Made by a program: the position numbers and the translations under genes
Shown here: positions 51,342-63,319 of the stretch, in pieces
How positions within the stretch are numbered: position 1 is the first letter of the stretch
Layout of the letters: each line of letters starts with the position of its first letter
Assembly (NCBI RefSeq): GCF_012933445.1
Contig: NZ_JABBNC010000001.1
Coordinates: 310,001 to 374,000 of the forward strand
Length of the DNA: 64,000 bases
Origin: Actinoplanes sp. TBRC 11911
GTDB lineage: Bacteria; Actinomycetota; Actinomycetes; Mycobacteriales; Micromonosporaceae
Reading direction: 5' to 3'
Notes under the pieces: generated by a model
Seen by the model: only the letters and a program-made list of their open reading frames with translations
Database searches by the model: none
What the model was told of the DNA's origin: nothing

Positions 51342-51478
51342 TCGGCCCGCCGCCGCCTGGCCAGGCGCGACAACGCGCCTGCATCCGGCCGTCTTCCCTG
51401 CGTGTGACGCTGCTGACGTCACCTTATGGCCATCTTCCGTTCACCTAACCGGGGCCGCCCGGGTGGCACCGTTAACTG

Positions 51479-52102
51479 ATGGCAGTCGTCATCCGCTCTC
51501 GCGGCCTCGTGGTCGAGGCTCGAGAGCTGGCCCGCACCTTGCTGACCGACCTCCCGGAGCGGTGGCGGCACAGCGCCGGCGTGGCCCGCCGGGCCGAGCA
51601 GGTGTCCGGCACGCTGCCCGACGCCGCCGACCGCAAGATCCTGGTGGCGGCCGCGTGGCTGCACGACATCGGTTACGCGGCGCGGCTGCACATCACCGGC
51701 TTCCACCCGTTGGACGGCGGCCTGTATCTGCTGGGCGTCGAGTGGCCGCACCGGGTGGCGTCGCTGGTCGCCCATCACTCCGAGGCGTTCTGCGTCGCCG
51801 AGGTCCGCGGCCTGGCCGACCGCCTGAGCCAGTTCCCCGCCGAGAACAGCCCGGTGACCGACGCCCTGACCTACGCCGACCAGACGATCGGCCCGAACGG
51901 CCGCGAGATGCACTTCGACGAGCGCGTGCAGGACATGCTGCGCCGCCACGGCCCGGCGTCCCCGAACGCCCTGGCCCACCCGCGCCGGGCCCGACGCCTG
52001 CGCGCGGCCGTGGCCCGCGTGGAGCTCCGCCTCGCCGAGCCGCTCCCGTCACTCGCGCAGCAGGCCCCCGCGTTCCGCCTGAGCGGCCCCCTCCCCGCCT
52101 GA
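51479..52102 (+). CDS. HD-domain phosphohydrolase
   Basis: 207 residues. The HD motif is in AAAWLHDIGYAARLH (H-D), with His/Asp ligands in HSAGVARRAEQV, VAHHSEAFCV and TYADQTIGPNG. The likely activity is metal-dependent hydrolysis of a nucleotide phosphate; the substrate cannot be named. The C-terminal tail is Arg/Pro-rich. Stand-alone gene. Confidence 0.88.
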   Translation: MAVVIRSRGLVVEARELARTLLTDLPERWRHSAGVARRAEQVSGTLPDAADRKILVAAAWLHDIGYAARLHITGFHPLDGGLYLLGVEWPHRVASLVAHHSEAFCVAEVRGLADRLSQFPAENSPVTDALTYADQTIGPNGREMHFDERVQDMLRRHGPASPNALAHPRRARRLRAAVARVELRLAEPLPSLAQQAPAFRLSGPLPA

Positions 52103-52199
52103 GCGGCCCACTTCCCAGCATCTGCCAAACCTCGCCAACCCCGGGCTGACATCGACACCCGTAATTGCCAGAGTGGTGGGTGCACCCGAGGAGGCCGGC

Positions 52200-54313
<2,114 letters not shown>

Positions 54314-54317
<4 letters not shown>

Positions 54318-55105
54318 AGCGCGAAGACGTGCAGCATCTCCTCCTTGGCCTCGCCGCCCGGCTTGCCCCGGTCGGAGACCACCACGACCCGCTCCGGGCC
54401 GAGCCAGCAGACCCCTTCCGCCGTACGGTATAAAAGCTCCCCGCCGCGCCCCCGAGGGAAGAGATACGTGTCGCCCGGCCCGGCCGCCTGCCAAGTGTCG
54501 GTAGCGAATGCGCCCACCCACATCGCGGACGATTCCTGCGAAACGAGGGCGATCCTGGTGCCGGCCGTCGAGACCGCGCTGTAGTCGGCGAGGCGCACGG
54601 GCAATTCCGCGGTGGCCACGTGTTTCCAATTTTGGCGCCCGCGGCGGAACACCAGAAGGCCGCCCGACTCGTGCAGCCCGAGAAGGTAAACGCCGTCGTT
54701 CCGGCGTACGATCTCGAGGCCTTCCATGCCTTTGTTGGCGTGCGTCAGCGGATATTCCAGCCAGCCCGCGGACACGAATTGCAACGCCTCGTCGTATTCC
54801 TCGACCCGAGCCTGGAGCCCGTTGTCGCGTTTCTCCGCCTCGATCAGCAGGAAAAGATGCCCGGTGATCGGGTCGCGGGCGATGTCCTCGTATCCGGACG
54901 CCCGCCCCGGCTCGGTCGGCACCAGCGTGTTCGCGGCCGGCCGGTCAAGGTCCGTGTCGATCACCGCGACCGCCCGCAGATTGTCGAAGATGACCCGGTA
55001 ACGGCCGTCGGCCGCCACGACGCCGCTGGCCTCCAGCCGATGTGGCGTGCCGGCCGGGAGCAGGCTGTGGATCCGTGCCTCGCGGATCAGCCGGAGCGTC
55101 CTCAC
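54314..55105 (-). CDS. Beta-propeller-like protein coupled to CotH
   Basis: 263 residues. Repeated strand patterns such as YRVIFDNLRAVAVIDTDLDR, GHLFLLIEAEKRDNGLQARV, GMEGLEIVRRNDGVYLLGLH and WVGAFATDTWQAAGPGDTYL suggest a beta-propeller. There is no export signal. GTG 55105 overlaps the CotH stop (GTGA), so it is probably co-made with the CotH-type kinase. No family was recognised with certainty; SdiA-regulated or phytase-like propellers are the nearest impressions. Confidence 0.6.
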
Positions 55106-56769
55106 GCGGGTAACGATTCCGGTGTGGCGGGGAAGGTCGCGCCGCTCGCGCCCGCCCGGAACGTGCGCCGGAGCGTCGCCAGCTGTTGCCGGGCACGGTC
55201 GTATCGCATCCGGGTGAAGTGGTAGACGCCGAGCGCGAATTCGTTGGCGTGGCGCAGTTCCTGCTGCTCGTGGCCGGCGCGGTAGACCTCGTCGTTGGTG
55301 AACTGCCGCCCGGTGAACGGCTTCGAATTCGGGAAGTCCGCCTCGAAATATGCCGAGGGGATGACCCGCTGCCACAGGCCGTCCATGCGCTTCGTCATCG
55401 CGTCCGGGTTGACGTCGGTGTCCAGAAGGAACTCGATGTGGTCCAGGTAGTATTGCGCGAATTCGTGATTGGCCAGCAGTTTCGTCACCAGCGGGATGCG
55501 GGAGCGTCCCTTGCCCCCGTGATAGGGACCGGTGCTGGCCGGCCAGTCCAGCAGATCCGTGTATTGCCATCGCGCACCGAAGTAGTCGATGCCGAGGATG
55601 TTGTCGTAGTCCCACGGGATGAACGTGAAGTACGGACGGTCCTTGTCGCGCGAGTTGTACAGGTAATAGTTGGCCGGCGTCGCGAAATACGTGTCCCAGC
55701 TTCCGAGCAGCACGTTGAGGCCGGCCCAGCGCAGGAACGGGCGTACGTTGAAAATGTCCTCGACCGCGCCCTGCTCCGCCCGCGTTATCGTCCGGACGAA
55801 TCGGGCCAGGTCGTCGTATCCGTTGAGTTTCGGATCGTCCTCGTTGGTCTTGAGCGCATAGGTCAGGTCCGGGTCGTCGTGGCGGGTGAAATATTGCCGC
55901 CCGCTGTCGTCGCCGTCCGCGCCGACCCGGTGTTCCAGCGTCGCGCAGCCCAGGTCGCCGCAATAGCCTTTGTACAGGTTGCCGCGATTCTTCGCCCCGA
56001 ACCGCTGCCGCAGGAAGCTGCGGTCCACCTGCTCGATCAGCGAGTAAAGCCCCTGGTAGTTCCCGTTGATGGCGAGCCGGGCGTAGGTGTGCCGGGGCGC
56101 CGGAACGCCGGCCCGCCGAAACAGCTCCCAGGCCAGGGCTTCGCGCATCTGCGAGGGGTCGTTGTACATGGATTTGAGGTTCAACCGGCTCATCCCGACG
56201 AGCCGGTCGTCCCCCGGTTCGACGTTCACCTTCCACGACCGCTTCGGCGCGAACTTGGTCTTGTTACCACTGTTCACCAGCGAGAAGCCCGCCGTCGTGA
56301 ACAGCACCCCGGCATCGTCGGGCGGCGGCACGACCCGGGTGTCACCGGCGTCGGCCCGCCAGATGCTGACGCGCGCGTCACCGGTGGCGAGCACGGGTTC
56401 GTCCGGCCGCATCTCGTTGGCCGGCCAGTCCGTGATCGAGACCTGATACATCGACCAGTCAAACAATTCCTGCAACCCGATCGCCGTACGCCGGTACGTG
56501 TCGACGAGCCGCCCCTGGGCCGTGGGGGCGCCGTGCTCGTCGGTCAGGCGCAGCAGGTCCCCGTCGCTGCTGTTGCCGTCGACGCCGCGTATCGCATGGA
56601 AGAGCGCCACGAACTCGGCTTTGGTCCGCAGCGTCGCATCCCCGAGCCCGGCGGGTTGGTTGACTTTGGCCGCCAGCTCCCGCGCCGCCCCGGCCGGCAC
56701 ATCAGCGACCACAATCGCCCGATCGTCAAACAGATCCCGAAACTGCTTCTCGCCGATACCGGCATCCAT
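55102..56769 (-). CDS. CotH-family protein kinase-like protein
   Basis: 555 residues, normal for CotH. Landmarks are RLNLKSMYNDPSQMREALAW, LINGNYQGLYSLIEQVDRS-type loop and YFTFIPWDYDNILGIDYFGA, which carries the Asp-rich metal motif of the kinase. No signal peptide. In Bacillus, CotH phosphorylates spore-coat proteins; the actinobacterial role is unknown. Coupled to the propeller-like gene by GTGA. Confidence 0.85.
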   Translation of the reverse strand: MDAGIGEKQFRDLFDDRAIVVADVPAGAARELAAKVNQPAGLGDATLRTKAEFVALFHAIRGVDGNSSDGDLLRLTDEHGAPTAQGRLVDTYRRTAIGLQELFDWSMYQVSITDWPANEMRPDEPVLATGDARVSIWRADAGDTRVVPPPDDAGVLFTTAGFSLVNSGNKTKFAPKRSWKVNVEPGDDRLVGMSRLNLKSMYNDPSQMREALAWELFRRAGVPAPRHTYARLAINGNYQGLYSLIEQVDRSFLRQRFGAKNRGNLYKGYCGDLGCATLEHRVGADGDDSGRQYFTRHDDPDLTYALKTNEDDPKLNGYDDLARFVRTITRAEQGAVEDIFNVRPFLRWAGLNVLLGSWDTYFATPANYYLYNSRDKDRPYFTFIPWDYDNILGIDYFGARWQYTDLLDWPASTGPYHGGKGRSRIPLVTKLLANHEFAQYYLDHIEFLLDTDVNPDAMTKRMDGLWQRVIPSAYFEADFPNSKPFTGRQFTNDEVYRAGHEQQELRHANEFALGVYHFTRMRYDRARQQLATLRRTFRAGASGATFPATPESLPA

Positions 56770-56917
56770 GGCCGCCTCCCCGGTCCGTTCCTCCCCTCAT
56801 CAGGCCCCCACCGACCCTCGAGCGGAAGTGAAGAGTCGGGTTACCGTCCACCCCGTCGGAGTGACGCCCGCACCCGCGTCAGACCTACGTCCTCTGACCA
56901 GCCCGCATCGGCACCGG

Positions 56918-57397
56918 TCACGCGGTCCAGAAGATCGTGCACTGCCCGTTGCGGGCAGCCGTGCCAAAGAACTCGACCAATCCCGGATAGAACCGCCCGA
57001 GCTCGTCGAGATGACTGTCCAGAGCGTCCTCGTCGTACGGTCGCGGCCGCTGCTCTTTCGCAGCCAGGAAGTACCGGTGGCGCGCAAGCTTCTCAAAGGG
57101 AACGTTCCGCAGGGCAGCAGCCGCCTCGCCCACCTGAGCCACAGTGAGCGACCGCGACTGCTCAAGGGCACCCCAGCGTGCGACGTCATCGGGATACGGC
57201 ACCCCGGAGGTGATCGGATTGACCGCGAAATGCTCGGCCTCCATGAGAACCGCTAACCCCGCATAAGTCCCCTCCAGATCAAGCCGGTCCGCAGCGTCGA
57301 CTCCCTCCACAATGCGGGCATAGGCCTCCCCCGGCACACCACGAACCTCCTCAAGCAGCTCAGGACTCACCCGAGCAAACGCACCCTCGACACTCAT
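56918..57397 (-). CDS. DUF1877 (YfbM-like) protein
   Basis: 159 residues. The N-terminal SVEGAFARVSPELLEEVRG, the mid AEHFAVNPITSGVPYPDDVA and the C-terminal LGRFYPGLVEFFGTAARNGQ match the YfbM/DUF1877 family. ATG 57397 fits family starts; an upstream in-frame ATG at 57430 is possible. Function unknown. Confidence 0.8.
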   Translation of the reverse strand: MSVEGAFARVSPELLEEVRGVPGEAYARIVEGVDAADRLDLEGTYAGLAVLMEAEHFAVNPITSGVPYPDDVARWGALEQSRSLTVAQVGEAAAALRNVPFEKLARHRYFLAAKEQRPRPYDEDALDSHLDELGRFYPGLVEFFGTAARNGQCTIFWTA

Positions 57398-57563
57398 CCG
57401 CTTCGCCCCACCGTCGACACCGCCGACCAACCGGCCGCTGGCGGCAGGCTATCTCAGCGCACCGCCACCGTCCGCTCACTCCCCGCCCCCGCCCCCGCCA
57501 GCCCACGGCCCACGGCCCACGTCACCGCCAGCCCCGCGGGCCACGTCGTGATCGGCGACCCCG

Positions 57564-58550
57564 CTAGCTTCCTTGTTTCGGGGGATCGAGCCACAGAGAA
57601 CTGTCGGGGACCAACTTTTCCAGCTCCTCCCATAAGGCGTCGGGAATCGGCACGCCTGCGAGTTCGAGCGTCTGAGCGACACGCTCCGGTGACGACACAC
57701 CGATCACGGTCGAGTCGATGAAGGGGGCTCGCAGCGAGAATTGCAGGGCGGCTGCGGCCAGCGGCACGTCGGCGCGGGTGGCGGCCGCGCGCATCGCAGC
57801 CGCGGCGGTCGCGATGGCGTCGTCGCGCTGACCGTAGGCGTACTGGGTCTGGGTCTCCGGGCCCTTCGCCAGCATTCCGCCACCGTAAGGGGCCGCGTTC
57901 AGCACGCCGATGCCCCGCTCGTGCGCCGTGCGGAACAGCGACTCGGCGGATCTGTCGAGCAGCGTGTACCGGTTGTGGGTGAGCACCACCTCGAAGACCC
58001 CGGTGTCGAGGTACTGCCGCATCAGGTCGACCGGGCCGCCGGCCACGCCGAGATGCGAGACGAGTCCCTCGCGTTTGAGGTCGGCGAGCGTGTCGACCGG
58101 GCCGCCCGGGGCCGTGCCTTCGTCGAAGCTGATGCGTTCCGGGTCGTGCAAGTGGAGCAGGTCGATGTGGTCGAGGCCGAGTCGTTCCATGCTCTCCTCG
58201 AGCGACTGCCGCACCCGCTTGCCGGAGAAGTCGCCGGTGTACGGATCCGGGTCGACCTTGGTGGCCAAGATCGTGCCGGCGGGAAGCCCACCCAGCCCCG
58301 GCTCGTTTGAGCGCCGCCGGCGTAGCGCCTCGCCGATTCGTTTCTCGGCCGAGCCGTCGTTGCCGTAGCCGTTGGACGTGTCGATGAGGTTGATCGCGCC
58401 GTGGCTGTCGAGCACGGCGTTGACGGTGTCGACCGCCTGCTGCTCGGTCACCTCGTAGCCGTACAACCGCGGCATGCTGGCCAGCGGACTCGTGCCGATG
58501 CATAACGCGGTCACCTGGAGCCCGGTGCTGCCTAACCGTCGAGTGGTCAT
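57564..58550 (-). CDS. Aldo/keto reductase (sugar-dehydrogenase-like)
   Basis: 328 residues. N-terminus TTRRLGSTGLQVTALCIGTS, catalytic Tyr region AINLIDTSNGYGNDG, LATKVDPDPYTGDF (Lys), DLLHLHDPER (His) and the NADP site near SSPERVAQTLELAGV. Resembles D-threo-aldose/L-fucose dehydrogenase-type AKRs rather than Tas or YghZ. ATGA overlap with the epimerase and operon membership point to sugar oxidation. Confidence 0.9.
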   Translation of the reverse strand: MTTRRLGSTGLQVTALCIGTSPLASMPRLYGYEVTEQQAVDTVNAVLDSHGAINLIDTSNGYGNDGSAEKRIGEALRRRRSNEPGLGGLPAGTILATKVDPDPYTGDFSGKRVRQSLEESMERLGLDHIDLLHLHDPERISFDEGTAPGGPVDTLADLKREGLVSHLGVAGGPVDLMRQYLDTGVFEVVLTHNRYTLLDRSAESLFRTAHERGIGVLNAAPYGGGMLAKGPETQTQYAYGQRDDAIATAAAAMRAAATRADVPLAAAALQFSLRAPFIDSTVIGVSSPERVAQTLELAGVPIPDALWEELEKLVPDSSLWLDPPKQGS

Positions 58551-59608
58551 AACGCCACCTTTTCCGGCGCGCGGGCGGCAAAGGCCTTGCGGGCGTCGTG
58601 GTAGGCGTCGACGATCCGGGCCAGGACCGCGTCGGTCTCGGCGTCGCCGCGGGTCGACTCGGGGTGGGCGTCGCGCCAGGCGATCATGCGGGTCGCCGCC
58701 CGGTGGAAGGTCAGGCGTGGCGCGTAACCGGGCACGAAGGTGCGGATCTTGGTGGTGTCGAAGACGGCGCTGTGCCCGATGTCGCCGAGCATTTCGCCGG
58801 ACCAGAACCAGTCGGGTGCCACCAGCGGGTACATCTCGGAGGCGACGTGCACCAGCCGCGGCGTCACCCCCAGCGCGTCGGCGATGATCGTGTAGATCTG
58901 GTCCCACGTGTAGACCTCGGGGCCGGTGATGTTGAACGTCTCGCCGATCGCGCGGGGGTTGCCCAGCAGCCCGACCAGGCCCTGGGCGAAGTCTTCGGCG
59001 TGCGTAAGCGTCCACAGTGAGGTGCCGTCGCCGTGCACCGGAATCTCCTCGCCGCGCGCGATCCGGTCGACCACGGACCAGCCCCCGGGCAGCGGCGGAT
59101 TGGCGTCGTCGTACGTGTGTGACGGCCGCACGATCGTCAGCGGGAAGCCCTCGTGGACGTGCGCGTCAAGCAGTGTCTGTTCGGCTCGCCACTTCGCCGT
59201 GGCGTACGGGAGATGGGGGTTGGGCGCGGTCGGCGTCGATTCGGAGATCGGCACCTGGCGGACCGGCTTCGCGTAGATCGACCCGGAGCTGATGTGGATG
59301 TACTGCCTCGTGCGCGGCCCGAAGAACGCGACCATGCGGCGGGCGTCGTCGGTGTCGTAGGACAGGAAGTTGACGACGGCGTCGAAGGTGCGGTCGCCGA
59401 GCGCGGCGGAGAGCTGAGCGTCGTCGACGACATCGGCTCGGACGGATTCCGCGCCCTCCGGCAGCAGCCGCTCCTGAGTGTTGCGGCCGCGGTTGAGGAC
59501 GGTCACCCGCATGCCGGCCTCGGCGGACAGGTGTGCGCACGAGGCGCTGATGGTTCCGGAGCCGCCGAGATAGAGCACGCGAAGTTTCGCGGCATCGTGG
59601 TGGAGCAT
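58547..59608 (-). CDS. NAD-dependent epimerase/reductase
   Basis: 353 residues, extended SDR. Rossmann start LRVLYLGGSGTISASCAHLS, FDAVVNFLSYD, catalytic YATAK (Tyr-x3-Lys) with SSGSIYAK before it and the sugar pocket VDRIARGEEIPVHGDGTSLW. Possible roles: epimerase, dehydratase or reductase on a sugar or lactone. It overlaps the AKR by 4 bp and sits 11 bp after the tautomerase in the same operon. Confidence 0.9.
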   Translation of the reverse strand: MLHHDAAKLRVLYLGGSGTISASCAHLSAEAGMRVTVLNRGRNTQERLLPEGAESVRADVVDDAQLSAALGDRTFDAVVNFLSYDTDDARRMVAFFGPRTRQYIHISSGSIYAKPVRQVPISESTPTAPNPHLPYATAKWRAEQTLLDAHVHEGFPLTIVRPSHTYDDANPPLPGGWSVVDRIARGEEIPVHGDGTSLWTLTHAEDFAQGLVGLLGNPRAIGETFNITGPEVYTWDQIYTIIADALGVTPRLVHVASEMYPLVAPDWFWSGEMLGDIGHSAVFDTTKIRTFVPGYAPRLTFHRAATRMIAWRDAHPESTRGDAETDAVLARIVDAYHDARKAFAARAPEKVAL

Positions 59609-59619
59609 CGTGTGTCCCC

Positions 59620-59979
59620 TCAGTTCTTTCCCGCGTACCAGTCCTCGAAGCCGTTCTCGGTGAGACTGATGAGAACGTCCTCGGGGCGGATGCCCAGCGG
59701 TGCGAGCCGATCCACGACAGCCTGGAAGAACGCCTTCTTGATCGCCACCGGGTACATGTGAACCGCGGTCACCCGTACCACGAGGAGGCTTCGCCGGTCG
59801 ACGCCGTTGTAGCCGGGGTCGAATTTGAGCTCACCGGCGTCGTGCGGTGTGAAGATCTGAAACCGGTCGTCGGCCGGGATGCCGAGGGCGTCGATCTGTG
59901 CCTCGTGGATCGCGTTCCCGATGTCCTCGTGGGACTTGTCGTAGACCTCGCGCGTGAGGTCGACCTGGATGAGGGGCAC
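59620..59979 (-). CDS. Tautomerase-superfamily protein
   Basis: 119 residues. Pro directly after the start (PLIQVDLTREVYDKS) is the catalytic base of the 4-oxalocrotonate tautomerase superfamily. GTG 59979 with AAGGA fits. The later part (QIFTPHDAGELKFDPGYNGV, AVVDRLAPLGIRPEDVLISL) fits family members of about 120-130. Would interconvert keto and enol forms of a sugar-derived intermediate. Confidence 0.88.
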   Translation of the reverse strand: MPLIQVDLTREVYDKSHEDIGNAIHEAQIDALGIPADDRFQIFTPHDAGELKFDPGYNGVDRRSLLVVRVTAVHMYPVAIKKAFFQAVVDRLAPLGIRPEDVLISLTENGFEDWYAGKN

Positions 59980-59990
59980 GGTGGTTCCTT

Positions 59991-60779
59991 TCACTTGATC
60001 GAGCCGGCCGCGAGGCCACGTTCGAACAGACGCTGCAGGCTGAGGTAGGCGACGATCTCGGGGATGGCGGTGATGACCGCCGAGGCGAGGATCTTCGTCT
60101 GGTCGTTGCTGAACTCGCCGACGAAGAACTGCGGGACGAGCGTGATGGTCTGCAGCTGTGGCGACTGCAGGAAGACCAGGGGCATCAGATAGTCGTTCCA
60201 GGCCGCGACGAGGGTGAAGATGACGACCGCGGCGGCGATCGGCCGGGTCAGCGGGATCACCAGGTAGCGGAAGCCGCGCCACGAGTTCGCGCCGTCCACG
60301 CGCGCGGCCTCGAACAACTCGTTCGGCAGACCGTTGATGAAGTTGCGGGTGAGCAGCACGGCGAACGGCACCTGCAGCGCGGCCAGCGGCAGGATCACCG
60401 CCCAGTACGTGTCGTACAGGCCGAGCTTGAAGTCGGTGACGAACAGCGGCGCCAGCAGCACCACCTCGGGCAGGGTCAGGCAGGCGAGCAGCAGCCAGAA
60501 ATACACCTCGCGGGCGCGGATGTGCAGCTTGGCGAAACCGAACGCGGCCATCATGGTCACCACGTAGACGAGAGCGATGACCGCGACCGAGATGATGATG
60601 CTGTTGAGGAAGAACCGGCCGAACCCCGGCACCCGGAGCACGGCGCTGAAGTTCTTCGCGCCCTCGCCGGCGAACGCGCCCTTGACCATGACGATCAGGG
60701 GGAAGAGGTACGGCAGGATCAGGATCGTCGCGACGACCTGCAGCACGACCCGGCCGATGCGGGTACGGACCTCGAACAT
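59991..60779 (-). CDS. Carbohydrate ABC permease (MalG-like)
   Basis: 262 residues, six helices, including VVLQVVATILILPYLFPLIV. The EAA loop is LPNELFEAARVDGANSWRGF. ATG 60779 overlaps the upstream stop by one base. Pairs with the MalF-like permease. Confidence 0.92.
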   Translation of the reverse strand: MFEVRTRIGRVVLQVVATILILPYLFPLIVMVKGAFAGEGAKNFSAVLRVPGFGRFFLNSIIISVAVIALVYVVTMMAAFGFAKLHIRAREVYFWLLLACLTLPEVVLLAPLFVTDFKLGLYDTYWAVILPLAALQVPFAVLLTRNFINGLPNELFEAARVDGANSWRGFRYLVIPLTRPIAAAVVIFTLVAAWNDYLMPLVFLQSPQLQTITLVPQFFVGEFSNDQTKILASAVITAIPEIVAYLSLQRLFERGLAAGSIK

Positions 60780-61738
60780 CAGTCGCCTGCCCCTCGCTCG
60801 CGCCCGGCGAACTGCAGGACGAGTGCCATGATCAGCGCCACCACCAGCAGGATGATCGACAGAGCCGCGCCGTACCCGACGTGGCTCAGCGGGATCGTCT
60901 GGCGGTAGATGTAGGTGCCGAGGAACTCGGTCGCGTAGTTCGGGCCCCCGATCGTCACCAGGTACGGCACGTCGAACGTCTTCAGAGCGCCGATCGCGCC
61001 GAGGATCGCCAGCGCGACCGTGGTGCCGCGCATCTCCGGCCAGATGATGCTGATCAGCGTCCGCAGGTTGCCGGCGCCGTCCATCCGGGCGGCCTCGAGG
61101 ATCGACGGGTCGATCTGCGTCATGGCCGCGTAGTAGAGGACGAACGTGAGGCCGGTCCACTCCCAGATCGTGATGAACATGATCACCGGGAGCGCGGTGC
61201 TCGTCTGACCGATCCACGGCTGCGCCAGCGATCCGAGACCCACGTGGTCGAGCACCCAGTTGAGCTCGCCGTCGGGGGCGAACATGTGCCGGAAGACCGG
61301 CGCCATGATCGCCGGGGCCAGCACGACCGGGACGAACACGATCACCTTGTAGATCGCGGCGAGCCGCACCTTGGCGTGCAGCAGGACCGCGAAGACCAGC
61401 CCCAGCACGGTCTGGATCACGAAGGTGACCACGAAGAAGACCACCGTGTGCCGGACCGCGGCCCAGAACACCGGGTCGTGCACGATCCGGGTGTAGTTCT
61501 GGAGGCCGAGGTGCCCGGGGTCGGGGCTGACGCCGTCCCAGTCCAGCGTGGAGATGTAACCGGTGTAGCCGATCCCGTAATAGATCAGTCCGACGCTGAG
61601 CACCAGCGCGGGAAGGATCCAGGGCAGGCCGGGCGGCCGCCTCGGGCCGCGGCGGCCGGGACGCCGGCCGCCGCCGCTCGGATCGGCGGACCGTTCGTCA
61701 CCGACCCGATTGCCGGTCAGTGTCGAGGTCCCGGTCAT
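60779..61738 (-). CDS. Sugar ABC permease (MalF-like)
   Basis: 319 residues. Basic N-terminus (GRRPGRRGPRRPPGL) then helix 1 PWILPALVLSVGLIYYGIGY, EAA loop DPSILEAARMDGAGNLRTLI and C-terminal LSIILLVVALIMALVLQFAG. ATGA overlap with the binding-protein gene; partner of the MalG-like permease. Confidence 0.92.
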   Translation of the reverse strand: MTGTSTLTGNRVGDERSADPSGGGRRPGRRGPRRPPGLPWILPALVLSVGLIYYGIGYTGYISTLDWDGVSPDPGHLGLQNYTRIVHDPVFWAAVRHTVVFFVVTFVIQTVLGLVFAVLLHAKVRLAAIYKVIVFVPVVLAPAIMAPVFRHMFAPDGELNWVLDHVGLGSLAQPWIGQTSTALPVIMFITIWEWTGLTFVLYYAAMTQIDPSILEAARMDGAGNLRTLISIIWPEMRGTTVALAILGAIGALKTFDVPYLVTIGGPNYATEFLGTYIYRQTIPLSHVGYGAALSIILLVVALIMALVLQFAGRERGAGD

Positions 61739-63117
61739 TTGAAGGTCACTCCCGCGGCTTCGGCGGCCTTCTGCAACGTGTCGGCGGCCTGCTGCGCTGT
61801 GGCCTTTCCGGTCGCCACCGAGGTCGCGGCGGCCAGGATGGCGTTCTGCACGTCCGCGCTCAGCAGCGCCTCACGTGGCTCGGTGATGGTGCTGGCCTTC
61901 TCGATCAGGTCTTGCACCGGCGCCTTCTGCGACGCCGGATCGACGAGCTGGATCGTGTCGAAGTCCGGCTCGACGCCCTTGAGCGAAGGCAGGTCGTTCA
62001 GTTGGTCGGCGATCGCCTGCTGTCCTTCTTTCGCGGTGGTCAGCCACTTCACGAACGTCTCGGCGGCCGCCTTCTGCTTGGACTTCGTCGAGATGGCCAG
62101 GCCGAAGTCGGCGTCGCCGTACATGCCGCTGGTGCTGCCGGCGCCCGCCACGTCGGGGAAGGCGATCGGGAGGATGGGGAACGGTTTGGCCCCGCTGACC
62201 CCTGCTGCCGAGAGCGCCGCGGTCATGGCCTTGGTCGTCGCGTACTGCGTATACCAAGTGCCCATCATGACCATGCCGTACTTGCCGGTCAGGAAGTCGT
62301 TGTTGGCGTCCGGGTACTGCTGGTACCCGATCGCGCCCTCCTGCATGATGCCGCTGTCGAAGAGGTCCTTCCAGATCGTCAGCGTCTTGACGATCGCCGG
62401 CTCGTTCCACTTCGCGTCGCCGGTCGACACCTTGGTCCACAGGCCGGGCTGGACCGAGTTCGCGATCGACTGGAGGGTGTCCTGGTCGAAGCCCTCCTGG
62501 GCGGCGCCCTGCACGAAGCAACCGACCTTGTTCGCCTTGAGCGTCTGGCAGACGTTCTTCCACTCCGCGAGCGTGGTGGGGGGCTTCAGGTTGTACTTCT
62601 TGAAGATGTCGCCGTTGATCCACAGCATTCCGGCGTAGACCGAGCCGACCGGCATCGCGGTGAGCTTGTTGTCGGCGGTCAGACCGCTGACCCCGATCGG
62701 GGCGATCGCCGACTTCCAGTCGGCGCCGAGCGCGTCCTGGGCGAGTTTCGTCTGGTCCTCGGCGAACGACTTGAACTGTGCGACGTAGGCGCCGGGCTGC
62801 ATGTCGAAGACGTCCGGGCCCTTGCCCGACAGCAGCGCCGGACGCAGCGCCGCCACCCAGTCGGAGATGTTGACCAGCTTGTAGTTGACCTTGATGTTCG
62901 GATACTGCTTGTTGAAGGCGGAAATGTAGGTCTCGGCGGTCGCGGTGTCGGTCGGCGTCCAGCCCCACCAGTTGATGGTGCCGGAGGTCGCGCTGCCGGC
63001 GGCGGCCGTGTCGCTGCTCGAACCGCCGCATGCGGCCAGGGACGAGACGGCGAGAACGGCGGCGGCAAGAACGGACAACGGCCGGAGACGAGACTGTGAG
63101 ATCGGCAAAAGGCGCAT
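61735..63117 (-). CDS. Sugar-binding lipoprotein of ABC importer (family 1)
   Basis: 460 residues. Lipoprotein signal with lipobox LAAC, then INWWGWTPTDTATAETYISA and DVFDMQPGAYVAQFKSFAED, the family-1 ligand loops. ATG 63117 is chosen because GGAGAGGG lies 5 bp before it; an upstream in-frame ATG at 63138 would break the signal peptide. Recognises the sugar whose catabolism is encoded further down the operon. Confidence 0.92.
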   Translation of the reverse strand: MRLLPISQSRLRPLSVLAAAVLAVSSLAACGGSSSDTAAAGSATSGTINWWGWTPTDTATAETYISAFNKQYPNIKVNYKLVNISDWVAALRPALLSGKGPDVFDMQPGAYVAQFKSFAEDQTKLAQDALGADWKSAIAPIGVSGLTADNKLTAMPVGSVYAGMLWINGDIFKKYNLKPPTTLAEWKNVCQTLKANKVGCFVQGAAQEGFDQDTLQSIANSVQPGLWTKVSTGDAKWNEPAIVKTLTIWKDLFDSGIMQEGAIGYQQYPDANNDFLTGKYGMVMMGTWYTQYATTKAMTAALSAAGVSGAKPFPILPIAFPDVAGAGSTSGMYGDADFGLAISTKSKQKAAAETFVKWLTTAKEGQQAIADQLNDLPSLKGVEPDFDTIQLVDPASQKAPVQDLIEKASTITEPREALLSADVQNAILAAATSVATGKATAQQAADTLQKAAEAAGVTFK

Positions 63118-63296
63118 GGAACCCTCTCCACTCTTCATGGAGCTGACGAAAGATTTCGGGCCCTGAGGGGCGTGCGGAGGCCAACCCGCGTGGTCGCGTG
63201 CAAGCGCACGAGATCGCTGGTCGGGTCGTCGTTGTGTCGCTGCGGAACGAAGCTGGATCAGCCTTCTTGGCGATGTGCGACGAGACTAGGCCGTGC

Positions 63297-63318
63297 GAAA
63301 CTTGCGCGTCAAGGTTTC
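63297..63318. promoter_or_regulatory. Possible LacI-type operator upstream of sugar operon
   Basis: GAAAC at 63297-63301 and GTTTC at 63314-63318 are inverted arms of a 22-bp imperfect palindrome with a central CG. It lies directly after the LacI-type gene stop and about 180 bp upstream of the binding-protein start. The 200-bp gap otherwise holds no gene. Confidence 0.35.
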
Positions 63319-63319
63319 T